Shown here one piece after another: positions 41,667-50,550 of a DNA stretch of 64,000 nt. The position numbers were made by a program, and so were the translations under genes. The stretch spans positions 1 to 64,000 of the forward strand of contig NZ_JAMJWG010000031.1 in assembly GCF_024435355.1 (NCBI RefSeq), in the 5' to 3' direction. The notes under the pieces are model-generated. The model saw nothing but the letters and a program-made list of their open reading frames with translations, did no database searches and was not told the origin of the DNA. The DNA is from Streptomyces odontomachi (GTDB lineage: Bacteria > Actinomycetota > Actinomycetes > Streptomycetales > Streptomycetaceae). The stretch's first letter is position 1. Each line of letters opens with the position of its first letter.

Positions 41667-44600
41667 CTACCCGGCCGACCCGCGCTGCTCGACGAGGGCG
41701 GCGGCCCGCGTCACCGCAGCCGTGAACGCCCTGCGTGACGCCTGCGCGCCGGGCGCCTTGCCCAGCAGGTTCAACCAGATGGCGTGTGTCGTCATCAGCG
41801 TCTCCCGCCAGTGCTCCTGGTGGGTGGCGATGCGCTCCCAGCGGTCGGTGGCCTCCTCGATGACGGCCAGGGCGCGTGGCAGGTCGCCCACGTCGGCGTG
41901 GCACTGGGCCTGGTTGACCAGGGCCTGCGGCAGGTTGGGGCGGAGTGGATCGGGGTGCTCGGCGTACTGTCTGCGCAACTCCTCGACCGCCTCGTTGATC
42001 TTGGCCAGGGCGGCGTGGTGCATGCCGGCCCTGCTGTAGTTGTTGGCCAGGTTCATCTGCACGGTGGGAAACCGCGCCGCGGCCTCCTTCTGGCCCATGG
42101 CGGCCGCCTTGCGGCAGTGCCGCTCGGCCTGCTCCGAGGCGTGGACGGCGTCCTTCACGCGCCGCAGCTTCTTCAGGGCCATGGCGCGCACCATGTACGC
42201 CTCGGTCAGCGTGCGTTCGGCCGCCCCCGGGTCCTGCTTGTGGGCTCGGTGGATTTGTCGGACGACGGTGTCGGCGATGTCGAGTGCTTCGTCGGCTGCG
42301 ACATGCGCCCCCTGGTTGATCCGTGCGCCGATCAGGTCCCAGGTGTATCTGGCGGGATCCTCAGCGGCCAGTTCGGTGAAGAGCCGCACCGCCTCGGCGG
42401 CTGCCGCACCGGCGTCCTCGTCCTGGGCCGACCTCAGTCCGTCCGCCAGCGCACGGCTCAGCTCCGCCTCCCTGTCGAGCAGCCGCTCGGGCAGCGCCCG
42501 GAACCGCTGGAGCGCCTCCCTGGCCATCGCGATCTTCAACGGTGCCGTGCGGCCGACGTGGGGATGCTCCACGGTGGCGGTGTACAGGATGTCGTCGTCG
42601 GCCACCCGGGGTACCGCCGGCAGCAGCACGTCGACGAGCAGGTGCGGGGAGTCCACGTACGGTGCCGCCACCGTGGCGGCCAGGAAGACGTCGTCCCCGG
42701 CGTGGGAGAAGACGGTGTGCAGCACCACGGCGGCGGCCTCCTGATGCACCGCCGCCCGGGCCAACGTGGTCACCAGGCGCAGGGCCTGGTCCTTACGGGC
42801 CTCCCGGGCCAGGGCGGCGACCAGGTCCCGCTGTGCCTCGAGGGTGCGCGTGACGAAGTACTCGCCCAGCAGGTCCGGCTGTAGCCCGTTGAGCCAGTCC
42901 TCACCGGGGTGCAGGTCATGCACCCAGTCGGCGTACCGGCCGCGCGTTCTGCGGTGCTCGCCTTCCAGGTCCGGCAGCAGCGCCAGCACCTCCAGGGCTT
43001 CCTCGCGGCCGGCGGCGCCGCAGCAGGTGGCCGCCGCCATCACCGCGTCCAGCAGCCGGGCCCCGGTGTCGGGCAGCTCGGCCGCGCGCGCCGAGTCGGC
43101 CCAGTACCGGCGCTCGTGCACGAGCACGCGGGCGGCCGGGTCACGGTAGGCGGCGTTCTGGGGTGGCCCGGCGGCGGGTGGGCGTTCGCCTTCTGGTCGT
43201 TGGCCCTCGCCTTGGTGGTCGAGTTCTGATCGTTCGCCTTCGGCTCGCTCGTCGAGTTGTGATCGTTCGCCTTCGGCTTGGTGGTCGAGCAGCAGGGCGA
43301 GCGCCGTCATGTGCAGGGTGAGCACGGAGGCGTACCGCGGTTCGGAGAGGTCGGCCGCGGGAGGCAGCCCCTCGGTGCGGTACCCGCCCCGGGCGGCGAA
43401 CTCGGTGAGGGCGCGCCGGAACTCGGCCTGCCGCTCCTCGGGCCGCGGGAACAACGGCGGCAACGCGTACTCCGCATCCGGGGCCAGCACCGCGAGCTGG
43501 TCCGGCAGCCTCAGCAGCAGGTTCGACCACCATTCGCCGGGCCCCCTGGCCAGCAGCAGCACCCGTACCCGTGCCCCCGCCTGCCGGGGCCGGGCGGCCA
43601 GCTCAAGCAGGCCCGTGAGCTCCTGGTTCGGTATCGCCTCCGCGTAGTCGACCACCAGCAGCACGTCGCGTGCCGCACCCAGCAGCCGCGCGAAGGCGTC
43701 CTGGTCGTGGTGGGTGCGCAAGCGTCCCGCTGTCCAGCCGTGCTCGGTCATCCGGCTGATGAGCCGCTGCGCGAGCCGGGTCTTGCCCTGCCCGCCGGGG
43801 CCGTGACAGAGCCGCAGCCCGACCGGATCGGGCGTCCGGCACCACTCGGTGAGCGCCGCCACCTCGTCGGTACGCCCTTGGAAGGGCACCACCTCGTAGT
43901 CGCTGCGGAGCAGGAAACTCGGTGGCGGTGGCGGCCGGTCGGGCAGTACGGCCGGCTCGGTGAAGACGCCGGCAGCGGACACCGGCACGAGGACCGACGG
44001 CACCGCGTCCTCCAGGACAGGCGGTGCGCCCAGGGCGGCGGCGAGGCCGGTCGCGCCTTCCGGGTCGGCGGTCAGCGCGGTGATCGGGACCGCGGTCAGC
44101 TGATCGCCGCGGTACGCGGATGCCCGGTCCGTGCAGAGGACGCCGATGAGCAGCGGTCCGCAGAACACCGCGGCGCCCGAGCTGCCGGCCCACCCTGACG
44201 CCCACGCTGGCGCCCGCCGTCCGCGGTCCTCGGCGGCCGGCAGGGGGCGGAGGCCCGGGGCGGTCGGTGACGGTGACGGTGGCGGTGTCGGTCTCGGTGT
44301 CGGTACGGCGCTGTCGTCGACGTGCAGTGCGAGCAGGCCGGACTTCAGCCCGGTGAGGGTTTCCAGGTGTCCGCGGATCTCCTTGCTGTCCCGGACGCGG
44401 TCCGGCCGCTGTTCGGCGTCGGGGAAGCCGACGGCCAGGAACGGGAGACGGTGGGGGGCGGCGCCGCGGACCGCGCCGGCCTGCCCGACCGGCGGCACGG
44501 GCTCCTGCCCGACGGTCGGGACCCGCCCCCACCGGACGGGGGCGAGGACGGGCGGCTGCCAGGCGGGGTCGGTGATACGGATGAGGGCGATGTCGGGGGC

Positions 44601-44873
44601 CGCACGTAACGGGATGACCTCCGCAGCGCACCACCGGTCGTCGCCCAGCCGTCTGACCTCGATGCGCGCCGCGGCCGTGCCCGCCATGGCCCTGCCCGCC
44701 ATGGCCGTGCCCGCCGTGTCCATGCCCCTCGTGGCCGTGCCCCCCGTGGCCGCGTCGCCGGCGGCCCGGACGGCGTGCCCAACGGTCAGCACGGCTCGAT
44801 CGCCGACGAGGTACCCCGTCGCGGCCCGTCCCGCCCCCGCGGACCAGACCTCCATGACGCGCCCGATGTCCAT
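41667..44873 (-). CDS. Trypsin-like protease - STAND NTPase - TPR protein (NLR-like)
   Basis: A 1068-residue three-part protein. Residues 1-270 form a trypsin-like serine protease: His33 (LTVGHAV), Asp94 (PDIALI) and Ser232 in GWAGSSGAAVF make a plausible triad. Residues 320-600 are a STAND NTPase, opening with FQGRTDEVAAL, with Walker A GPGGQGKT at 358-365, Walker B VLLVVDYAE near 404-412 and VLLLARGPGEWW after it. A Glu/Arg/Gln-rich repeat (GERSQLDERAEGERSELD) interrupts the helical part near 570. From about 850 onward TPR-like helices occur (AEAYMVRAMALKKL, NLANNYSRAGMHHAAL, NQAQCHADVGDLPRAL). This matches bacterial NLR-like conflict proteins in which an NTPase senses a trigger and activates a protease. 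A TTA codon lies at 44607-44609. The defence role is inference. Confidence 0.87.
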   Translation of the reverse strand: MDIGRVMEVWSAGAGRAATGYLVGDRAVLTVGHAVRAAGDAATGGTATRGMDTAGTAMAGRAMAGTAAARIEVRRLGDDRWCAAEVIPLRAAPDIALIRITDPAWQPPVLAPVRWGRVPTVGQEPVPPVGQAGAVRGAAPHRLPFLAVGFPDAEQRPDRVRDSKEIRGHLETLTGLKSGLLALHVDDSAVPTPRPTPPPSPSPTAPGLRPLPAAEDRGRRAPAWASGWAGSSGAAVFCGPLLIGVLCTDRASAYRGDQLTAVPITALTADPEGATGLAAALGAPPVLEDAVPSVLVPVSAAGVFTEPAVLPDRPPPPPSFLLRSDYEVVPFQGRTDEVAALTEWCRTPDPVGLRLCHGPGGQGKTRLAQRLISRMTEHGWTAGRLRTHHDQDAFARLLGAARDVLLVVDYAEAIPNQELTGLLELAARPRQAGARVRVLLLARGPGEWWSNLLLRLPDQLAVLAPDAEYALPPLFPRPEERQAEFRRALTEFAARGGYRTEGLPPAADLSEPRYASVLTLHMTALALLLDHQAEGERSQLDERAEGERSELDHQGEGQRPEGERPPAAGPPQNAAYRDPAARVLVHERRYWADSARAAELPDTGARLLDAVMAAATCCGAAGREEALEVLALLPDLEGEHRRTRGRYADWVHDLHPGEDWLNGLQPDLLGEYFVTRTLEAQRDLVAALAREARKDQALRLVTTLARAAVHQEAAAVVLHTVFSHAGDDVFLAATVAAPYVDSPHLLVDVLLPAVPRVADDDILYTATVEHPHVGRTAPLKIAMAREALQRFRALPERLLDREAELSRALADGLRSAQDEDAGAAAAEAVRLFTELAAEDPARYTWDLIGARINQGAHVAADEALDIADTVVRQIHRAHKQDPGAAERTLTEAYMVRAMALKKLRRVKDAVHASEQAERHCRKAAAMGQKEAAARFPTVQMNLANNYSRAGMHHAALAKINEAVEELRRQYAEHPDPLRPNLPQALVNQAQCHADVGDLPRALAVIEEATDRWERIATHQEHWRETLMTTHAIWLNLLGKAPGAQASRRAFTAAVTRAAALVEQRGSAG

Positions 44874-44997
44874 GAAGCCTTCCCCCGTGCCTCACCATCG
44901 ACGGCCGCGGCGCCCTGCGAGAAGCGCGCCCTGTCCGTTCCAAGAACGCGCCGAGCAGACGTTCCGGTTCCCAGCCGGCGGCTGCACCCGGCGGCCG

Positions 44998-46194
44998 TCA
45001 GCTCACCAGCACCGCCTTCATCACCGTGCCCTCCGCCACCGCCGCCGTCGCCCGCTCGTGCTCGTCCAGCGGGAACGTGGTCACCAGGCTCGCCAGGTCG
45101 AAGCGGGCGACGAGCGCGGGCAGCAGGCGTACGTACTCCACCAGGTGGGCGCCGCTGAAGGCCCAGGAACCGATGACGTCGAGCTGGCGGTGGACGATCT
45201 GGTGCGGGTTCAGAAGGGTGTCGCCGGCGTCCGTGTACTGCCCGATCACCAGGTAGGAGCCGCCCCGGCGGGCCAGCCTGAGCCCCTGGGCGACGGCGGC
45301 CGGCACGCCCGCGCACTCGATGACGAGGTCGGCGCCGTCACCGCCGGCGGCTTCCCGTGCCTCGTCGAGCACAGCGCCGGGGTCGTCGGCCTCCGCGATG
45401 TTCAGGTGCACGTCGCCGATGCCCGCCGCTGCGGCCTGCCGCAGCCGCCCGGCGGGACCGCCCACGACGACCACCTTGCCGGCGCCGGAGAGCTGGGCGA
45501 ACGCCGCAGCCGCGAGGCCCACAGGACCGCTGCCCTGCACCACCACGGTCTCCCCCAGGCGCACCGGGCGGCGTTCGTACAGTGCGTGGACCACGGTCGG
45601 CCCGGCGCACGCCAGCGCCATGGCGGCCAGCGGGTCGAGGCCCTCGGCGGTGCGCACCACGGTGGTGCCGGGTTGCAGGACGATGTGGTCGGCCCAGGAG
45701 CCGGAGAGGGCGGGGCCGTCCGTGAGGGAACGGTTCACGCCGTAGGTGCGGCGGTTCTCGCAGAGCGTGGGCTCGCGGTGCAGCCGGCACGGTGGACAGG
45801 TCCCGCAGGCGATCGACGACGCCCACATCACCGTGTCCCCGACGGCCAGCGGCGCACCCGTGGCGTCCACGGCGGACGCCGGCCCGTCGCCCGCCGGCGC
45901 GTCCCCCAGCGCCCGCAGCGTGCCGAGCCCTTCGTGCCCCAGCACCAGCGGGGTGGGCACCGCCAGATGCCCCTGCTGGAGGTGCAGATCCGTTCCGCAG
46001 ACGCCCCCGTACCCGCAGGCCACGACGGCCCCGCCGGCCGGGGCCGGCGGGATCGGGAACTCCCGCACCACCGAGGGCCGCCCGACCTCCTCGAGGACCA
46101 CGGCACGGCCGATGCCTTCGGGCCGTTCTGCGGGGGCGGGGGCGGAGGCGGACGCGGCGGCGGAGGTGGCGGAGGTGGCGGGCTGAGGGTTCAT
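44998..46194 (-). CDS. Zinc-dependent alcohol dehydrogenase (MDR family)
   Basis: A 398-residue medium-chain dehydrogenase. Catalytic zinc ligands lie in GGVCGTDLHLQQG and LGHEGLGT. The structural zinc lobe is CGTCPPCRLHREPTLC. The NAD(P)-binding loop GSGPVGLAAAAFAQ is near residue 222. The start at 46194 gives a 25-residue Ala/Ser/Pro tail before the conserved GRAVVLEEVG; the longer open frame runs through the promoter. The C-terminal part (LLNPHQIVHRQLDVIGSWAF) resembles alcohol and sorbitol dehydrogenase relatives, sometimes phosphonate-associated; the substrate is unclear. It is divergent from uppS across a region with three regular dyads. Confidence 0.92.
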   Translation of the reverse strand: MNPQPATSATSAAASASAPAPAERPEGIGRAVVLEEVGRPSVVREFPIPPAPAGGAVVACGYGGVCGTDLHLQQGHLAVPTPLVLGHEGLGTLRALGDAPAGDGPASAVDATGAPLAVGDTVMWASSIACGTCPPCRLHREPTLCENRRTYGVNRSLTDGPALSGSWADHIVLQPGTTVVRTAEGLDPLAAMALACAGPTVVHALYERRPVRLGETVVVQGSGPVGLAAAAFAQLSGAGKVVVVGGPAGRLRQAAAAGIGDVHLNIAEADDPGAVLDEAREAAGGDGADLVIECAGVPAAVAQGLRLARRGGSYLVIGQYTDAGDTLLNPHQIVHRQLDVIGSWAFSGAHLVEYVRLLPALVARFDLASLVTTFPLDEHERATAAVAEGTVMKAVLVS

Positions 46195-46216
46195 GGGGGT
46201 GATGGTCTCAGAGCAC

Positions 46217-46278
46217 CCGACGGCGGATCGTCGGATGACCGACGGCGCATCGTCGGAGGACCGTCGGCAAAACGACGG
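46217..46278. promoter_or_regulatory. Three phased 18-bp dyads between ADH and uppS
   Basis: Three inverted repeats begin at 46217, 46239 and 46261, exactly 22 bp apart: CCGACG(6 nt)CGTCGG twice, then the related CCGTCG(6 nt)CGACGG. All have perfect 6-bp arms and 6-bp centres. Two-turn spacing would put bound dimers on one face of the helix. They lie 23 bp upstream of the dehydrogenase start and 85 bp upstream of uppS. Confidence 0.8.
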
Positions 46279-46362
46279 CAGACGATGCGGGTGACTGCGA
46301 CAGACTGGACGACCGGATATCCGGCTCACCGGCCTCACCTGCTCCTACGGGAAGGGCACCTC

Positions 46363-47139
46363 ATGCGCCTCACCTCACCCCTCTACGCCCTGTACGCGCG
46401 ACGGCTGCGGCAACGGCTCGCGGGCGGTCCGTTGCCCGCGCACGTCGGGCTGATCATGGACGGGAACCGGCGCTGGGCCCGGCAGATGGGGCTGGCCAGT
46501 CCCAGCCTGGGGCACAAGTTCGGAGCCGAGCACGTGGAGCACGTGCTCGGCTGGTGCGAGGGGCTGGGGATCAAGCACGTCACGGTGTACGTGTGCTCGA
46601 CGGAGAACCTCCGGCGCCGCGGCGACACCGAGGTCACGTTCCTGATGAAGCTGATCGAACAGGTCGTCACCGACAAGCTGGCCCGACCGGACGCCCGCTG
46701 GCAGGTGCACATCGCCGGCACCCTCGACGTGCTTCCGGACGACACGGCCCGTGCGCTCAAGACCGCAGTCGAGACCACCCGGGACTGCCCGACGGACGCC
46801 CACGTGACGCTCGCCATCGGGTACGGCGGCCGGCAGGAAGTCGTCGACGCGCTGCGCGAGCTGCTGCACGAGAGCGCGGCGAGCGGTCAGTCCCCCGCCG
46901 ACCTCGCCGAACGGCTCACCGTGGACGACATCGCCCGGCACCTGTACACGGCCGGGCAGCCGGATCCCGATCTCGTCATCCGGACCAGCGGGGAGCAGCG
47001 CATGTCGAACTTCCTGCTCTGGCAGAGCGCCTATTCCGAGCTGTATTTCTGCGAGGCGTACTGGCCCGCGTTCCGCGAGGTCGACTTCCTGCGCGCGGTC
47101 CGCAGCTTCGGGGACCGCCGGCGGCGGTTCGGCCAATAG
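46363..47139 (+). CDS. uppS: cis-Isoprenyl diphosphate synthase (UPP synthase family)
   Basis: A 258-residue cis-prenyltransferase that adds isopentenyl units to an allylic diphosphate to make the lipid carrier for peptidoglycan or a related polyprenol. Motifs in order are HVGLIMDGNRRWAR (catalytic Asp, residue 33 region), YVCSTENLRR, LAIGYGGRQEVVDAL, and RTSGEQRMSNFLLWQSAYSE followed by YFCEAYWPAF at the C terminus. The start at 46363 follows GAAGGG and is the first codon of the conserved domain; the long frame reaching further upstream is a shadow through the dehydrogenase gene. Streptomyces often carry two paralogues; this may be the secondary one. Confidence 0.92.
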   Translation: MRLTSPLYALYARRLRQRLAGGPLPAHVGLIMDGNRRWARQMGLASPSLGHKFGAEHVEHVLGWCEGLGIKHVTVYVCSTENLRRRGDTEVTFLMKLIEQVVTDKLARPDARWQVHIAGTLDVLPDDTARALKTAVETTRDCPTDAHVTLAIGYGGRQEVVDALRELLHESAASGQSPADLAERLTVDDIARHLYTAGQPDPDLVIRTSGEQRMSNFLLWQSAYSELYFCEAYWPAFREVDFLRAVRSFGDRRRRFGQ

Positions 47140-47525
47140 CCGGATGCGGCTCGCTCGGCGCGTGGGCATCGAATACCGGTCGTGACACAAGGACCAGCGC
47201 GCCGACTTGTAGGGCCCTGACGCGGTCACGTGAACCGTCGGGAGAACCCTCGGCTGCCCTTGCTGAGCAGCGCGAAGCCGGCTCGCCGCGCCCTGCTCCG
47301 GCACGTTGCCGCCGGATGCGGTGGCACGGTCACCTGAAGCCACCTGAAGACAGTGAAATCGCATGAATACCAGGGATCGGTCCACACATCACCTGAACAT
47401 GACAAATTTCCCTCTTCGCCGCACCCTCTCGCCTCCACCACGATGAGACGCGTTCGGAGCCGCCCGGCGCCCCCAGGGGGGATCGAGCGCCACATGGCGG
47501 CATCCACACACGAGGGGGAGAACAC
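47140..47525. other. Gap before the secreted I36-type gene
   Basis: About 386 bp with no gene recognised. ACCTGAA occurs three times in 47333-47400, and the AT-richer patch around 47340-47410 probably holds the promoter of the secreted protein. The ribosome site GAGGGGGAGAAC just precedes its ATG. Confidence 0.5.
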
Positions 47526-47996
47526 ATGTCACCGAGCAAGGCTCTGGCCCTGGCTGCTGCGGCAGCGGCGCTGGTCGTGGGGCAGGTCGCCGTCGGCAGC
47601 GCATCCGCGGCACCGGCCTCCGCGACCGCGCTCCAGCAGAAGATCGACACGTACCTGGCCACCCACCCCGACGCCCAGCAGGTCAACGCCCACAAGCTGA
47701 GCATCCCGGGTGGCACCCTGACCGTCTCGGCACCCGGCTCCAACCCCAGCGCGGCGACGCTCGCCTGCGGCAGCGGCCACCTGTGCATCCAGGACGGCGT
47801 GGGGGACCTCTACGACTACTACTACTGCGGCCTCTACAGCTTCGACGGCATAGGCGACGGAGTCTTCAACAACAACCAGACCACGGGCACCGTCGCCATC
47901 TTCTACAACTCCGACGGCAGCGTGCGCTGGACGAACACCGCCAAGGACTCCGGCACGGCCAGCTGGACGCCGGTCTTCTACATCTCACCCTGCTGA
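47526..47996 (+). CDS. Secreted peptidase-inhibitor I36-like small protein
   Basis: A 156-residue secreted protein. Its signal peptide (MSPSKALALAAAAAALVVG...ASA-A) is cut at about residue 28. A short Gln/Ala-rich pro-region (30-80) is followed by a compact Cys/Tyr/Asn-rich domain of about 75 residues with CGSGHLCIQDG, YYYCGLYSFDGIGDGVFNNNQ and a final SPC. This resembles the crystallin-like beta-fold of the peptidase inhibitor I36 (SMPI-type) family. Four Cys could give two disulfides. It likely acts extracellularly; inhibitory activity is not shown. It is followed by a clear terminator, so it is monocistronic. Confidence 0.72.
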   Translation: MSPSKALALAAAAAALVVGQVAVGSASAAPASATALQQKIDTYLATHPDAQQVNAHKLSIPGGTLTVSAPGSNPSAATLACGSGHLCIQDGVGDLYDYYYCGLYSFDGIGDGVFNNNQTTGTVAIFYNSDGSVRWTNTAKDSGTASWTPVFYISPC

Positions 47997-48014
47997 CCTG
48001 CTACATCAGCAACC

Positions 48015-48047
48015 AGCGCCCCCGGCCGCAGCATGGCCGGGGGCGCT
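48015..48047 (+). terminator. Terminator of the I36-like gene
   Basis: Perfect 13-nt arms AGCGCCCCCGGCC / GGCCGGGGGCGCT around a 7-nt loop, 18 bp beyond the stop codon. Confidence 0.88.
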
Positions 48048-48157
48048 CCCGCGCATGCACGGGCCGCGGCACGACGATGGCTACAACAGGTCCCCCGCCT
48101 GCCAGTTCAGGTCAGGAACCTTGAACGCTCCGTGCCCCGCTGGTAAATGCACACACC

Positions 48158-49153
48158 ATGTCTCTACATTCTCCACAAGCCACCCCACCGGTCCGCCGCA
48201 CCAGGCGCCTGCCACCCGCGGTGAGTGCCGCGGCCGTGGTCGCCACGGTCACCGCGGTCGCCACGATCAGCACGTCGTCCATCGCCCTCGCCGACGGGAC
48301 GGCCGGGCCGTCGGCGACGGGGACGGCGACGGGGACGAGAGCCACGCAGACGTTATGCGGCTCGACCCTCGGTGTCGGCAACGGCGGGAACTGGCAGGAC
48401 GGCCTGGAAAACGAAGATGCGCGCTACGAGGGCCTGGAGGCCATCCGCATCTACTACGGCGGGCTGCCCCAGGCCTGGCCCGGAAAGGTGGACGTCGGGG
48501 GTCGCCCGCTCACCGTCTCCTTCAAAGCAGCGCCCACCGACATCATCGACAACACGAACGGCACGCTGGACACCCTGCGCAACTGGTTCGCCACCGCACC
48601 GGTCGACCAGGACATCTACTGGTCGTACTACCACGAGCCGGAAGACAACATAAAGAACGGCGAATTCACCGCCCAGCAGTACCGGGACGCCTGGAAGGTG
48701 CTGGCGCAGGCGGCCGCCGAGACGAATCACCCGCGCCTGCGGGCCACGCTGATCCTCATGGAGTGGAGCTTGCAGCCGGCCTCCGGCCGCAACTGGCGGG
48801 ACTACTACCCCGGCGCCGACACGATCGACGTGCTGGGGTGGGACGCGTACAGCAGCACCAAACCCGCGCCGACCACGTACCGCGCCCCTGAGGACATGTT
48901 CGGCCAGATCGCGCAGATCAGCGACCAGGAAGGCCTGCCCTTCGCCATCCCCGAGACCGGCACCGGCCTGGTCACGGGCGACTCCGGCACCGGCCGGGCG
49001 CAGTGGCTGCGGGACGTCTCGTCCTACCTGACCGAGCACGGCGCCCTGTTCGCCGAGTACTTCGACGAGGACTGGCGGACCCACGACGGCCCCGACTACC
49101 GGCTCACCGACAGACCAAGCCGCCAGGCGTGGACGGACTTCTGCAACCCGTAA
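48158..49153 (+). CDS. Secreted GH26-like glycoside hydrolase
   Basis: A 331-residue protein with a long basic N-region and hydrophobic signal (RRTRRLPPAVSAAAVVATVTAVATI) cut near ALA-D (residue 45). The mature part looks like a TIM barrel. DIYWSYYHEPED places Glu160 as acid/base, IDVLGWDAY follows on a strand, and FAIPETGTG places Glu266 as nucleophile, the layout of GH26-like beta-mannanases and related clan-A enzymes. The substrate is probably a plant or microbial polysaccharide; this is inferred from the fold only. Two Cys (67 and 329) may form one disulfide. A TTA codon at 48353-48355, at the junction of signal and mature parts, ties expression to bldA. Confidence 0.75.
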   Translation: MSLHSPQATPPVRRTRRLPPAVSAAAVVATVTAVATISTSSIALADGTAGPSATGTATGTRATQTLCGSTLGVGNGGNWQDGLENEDARYEGLEAIRIYYGGLPQAWPGKVDVGGRPLTVSFKAAPTDIIDNTNGTLDTLRNWFATAPVDQDIYWSYYHEPEDNIKNGEFTAQQYRDAWKVLAQAAAETNHPRLRATLILMEWSLQPASGRNWRDYYPGADTIDVLGWDAYSSTKPAPTTYRAPEDMFGQIAQISDQEGLPFAIPETGTGLVTGDSGTGRAQWLRDVSSYLTEHGALFAEYFDEDWRTHDGPDYRLTDRPSRQAWTDFCNP

Positions 49154-49160
49154 CCACTGA

Positions 49161-49225
49161 CTCACCACTCACCACTCACCACTCACCACTCACCAGCAGC
49201 CGGTAGCCGGCAGCCGGCAGCCAGC
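49161..49225. repeat. Two adjacent 7-bp tandem repeats
   Basis: CTCACCA occurs five times in perfect succession (49161-49195), followed almost at once by four near-perfect copies of AGCCGGC (49198-49225). The arrays fill the short gap between the two secreted-protein genes and end 17 bp before the first possible start of the next gene. Confidence 0.9.
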
Positions 49226-49254
49226 CCGCAGCGACGAACCTCATGGGAGGACCC

Positions 49255-50550
49255 TTGTCACCACTGACCCGACGTCACCTGCTGCGCGCGAGCGCGCTGA
49301 CGGGGACGGCAACCCTCGCGCTGGGCACCGCCGGAGGCGCCGCCTCTGCCACCACCGCGTTAGCGATCAACCCGAGGCCGGCCAACGAGGCGGCGAACGT
49401 GAAGGCACTGCGCGACGCACTCGACGCCGCCGCCCGCGGTGCGGACGCCGGATGGGGAACGTCGGAGGGAGGGCGGATTCTCGTCAAGGCGGCCTCCGGT
49501 CCTTACACCCTCAAGGACACCCTGGTGATCGGCGGCAACACCCACCTCGACGCGGGCACCTCACGGTTCGAGGCCGCCTTTCCCACCGTGGCGGCGACCT
49601 ACGTCACGAAGTCCGACGTCTACAGCGCGGCGGACGGCTACCCCGCCACCGTCGCAGGACGGGCCGTGGACAAGTCCGTGACACTGCATGCCACGCTGCT
49701 CTGCAACTACGTACCGTCGGACACCCCCGGCTACACCGCGCCGGGCAACATCCGGGTGACCGGAGGCTCCTGGGATGCCTCCTACACCTACCTGCACCAG
49801 TCGGGCCTGACGGACGACGACATCCGGTGGGCCATTCCGGCACCGCCGATGAACGTCTTCACCTTCGAGCACACCGCGAACGTGCTGGTCGACAACGTCA
49901 CCATCTGGAACGTGAAGTCCTGGCACGCGATCGAACTGAACGCGGTCAAGTCCGCCACCGTCACCGGCTGCGCACTCCAGGGATGGATACCCGACCTCAC
50001 TCAGGGGCAGTGGCACGGCGAGGCCGTCCAGCTCGACGTCGCGAGCGGCAACACCGCCTGGGGCGGCCGAGCCGACAACACGCCGTGCACCGACATCCGC
50101 ATCCTGCGCAACGAGTGCGCGCCCTCGGGTTCGAGGGCCGGGTGGGGCCAGCTGTGCGGCTCGCACACCACGGTGAGCGGTCACACCCACACCGACGTGC
50201 TGATCGAGGGCAACAAGGTCACCGACGCGGTGTACGACGCGATCGGCGCCTTCAACACCCAGCGGGTGGTCATCCGCGCCAACGACGTCCAGAACTGCGT
50301 CGGCGGCATCCTCGTCAAGGCCTCCCTCAACGATCTCACCACGATCGACGTCGCCAGCAATGTCGTGGCCCTGACATCCGGATCACAGCGCCACGTCGTC
50401 GGCGTGGTCGCCCAGGCGGCCGGCGGGGACGAACCGGCGCACCCGATCAGTGACGTGCACGTCGTCGACAACCGCGGTGCCGCCGGCGCCTTCCGTTACG
50501 AGAACGCGGTCTCCTTCCGCTACGGGGACGACCACCAGACGGGGATCTAG
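49255..50550 (+). CDS. Tat-exported right-handed beta-helix protein
   Basis: A 431-residue secreted protein. TTG at 49255 follows GGAGG and gives a twin-arginine signal (SPLTRRHLLRASALTGTATLA); an ATG four codons earlier has no ribosome site. The mature protein shows the strand-turn repeats of a right-handed parallel beta-helix: HTANVLVDNVTIWNVKSWHAIEL, SATVTGCALQ, TDVLIEGNKVTDAVYDAIGAF and RVVIRANDVQNCVGGILV. The fold is used by pectate lyases, polygalacturonases and glycan epimerases; no conserved catalytic set is obvious. Conserved HDH-like pairs (SWHAIEL, WHGEAVQLD) may bind substrate. A TTA codon (49360-49362) sits right after the signal peptide. It pairs functionally with the upstream GH26-like gene. 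Confidence 0.82.
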   Translation: MSPLTRRHLLRASALTGTATLALGTAGGAASATTALAINPRPANEAANVKALRDALDAAARGADAGWGTSEGGRILVKAASGPYTLKDTLVIGGNTHLDAGTSRFEAAFPTVAATYVTKSDVYSAADGYPATVAGRAVDKSVTLHATLLCNYVPSDTPGYTAPGNIRVTGGSWDASYTYLHQSGLTDDDIRWAIPAPPMNVFTFEHTANVLVDNVTIWNVKSWHAIELNAVKSATVTGCALQGWIPDLTQGQWHGEAVQLDVASGNTAWGGRADNTPCTDIRILRNECAPSGSRAGWGQLCGSHTTVSGHTHTDVLIEGNKVTDAVYDAIGAFNTQRVVIRANDVQNCVGGILVKASLNDLTTIDVASNVVALTSGSQRHVVGVVAQAAGGDEPAHPISDVHVVDNRGAAGAFRYENAVSFRYGDDHQTGI

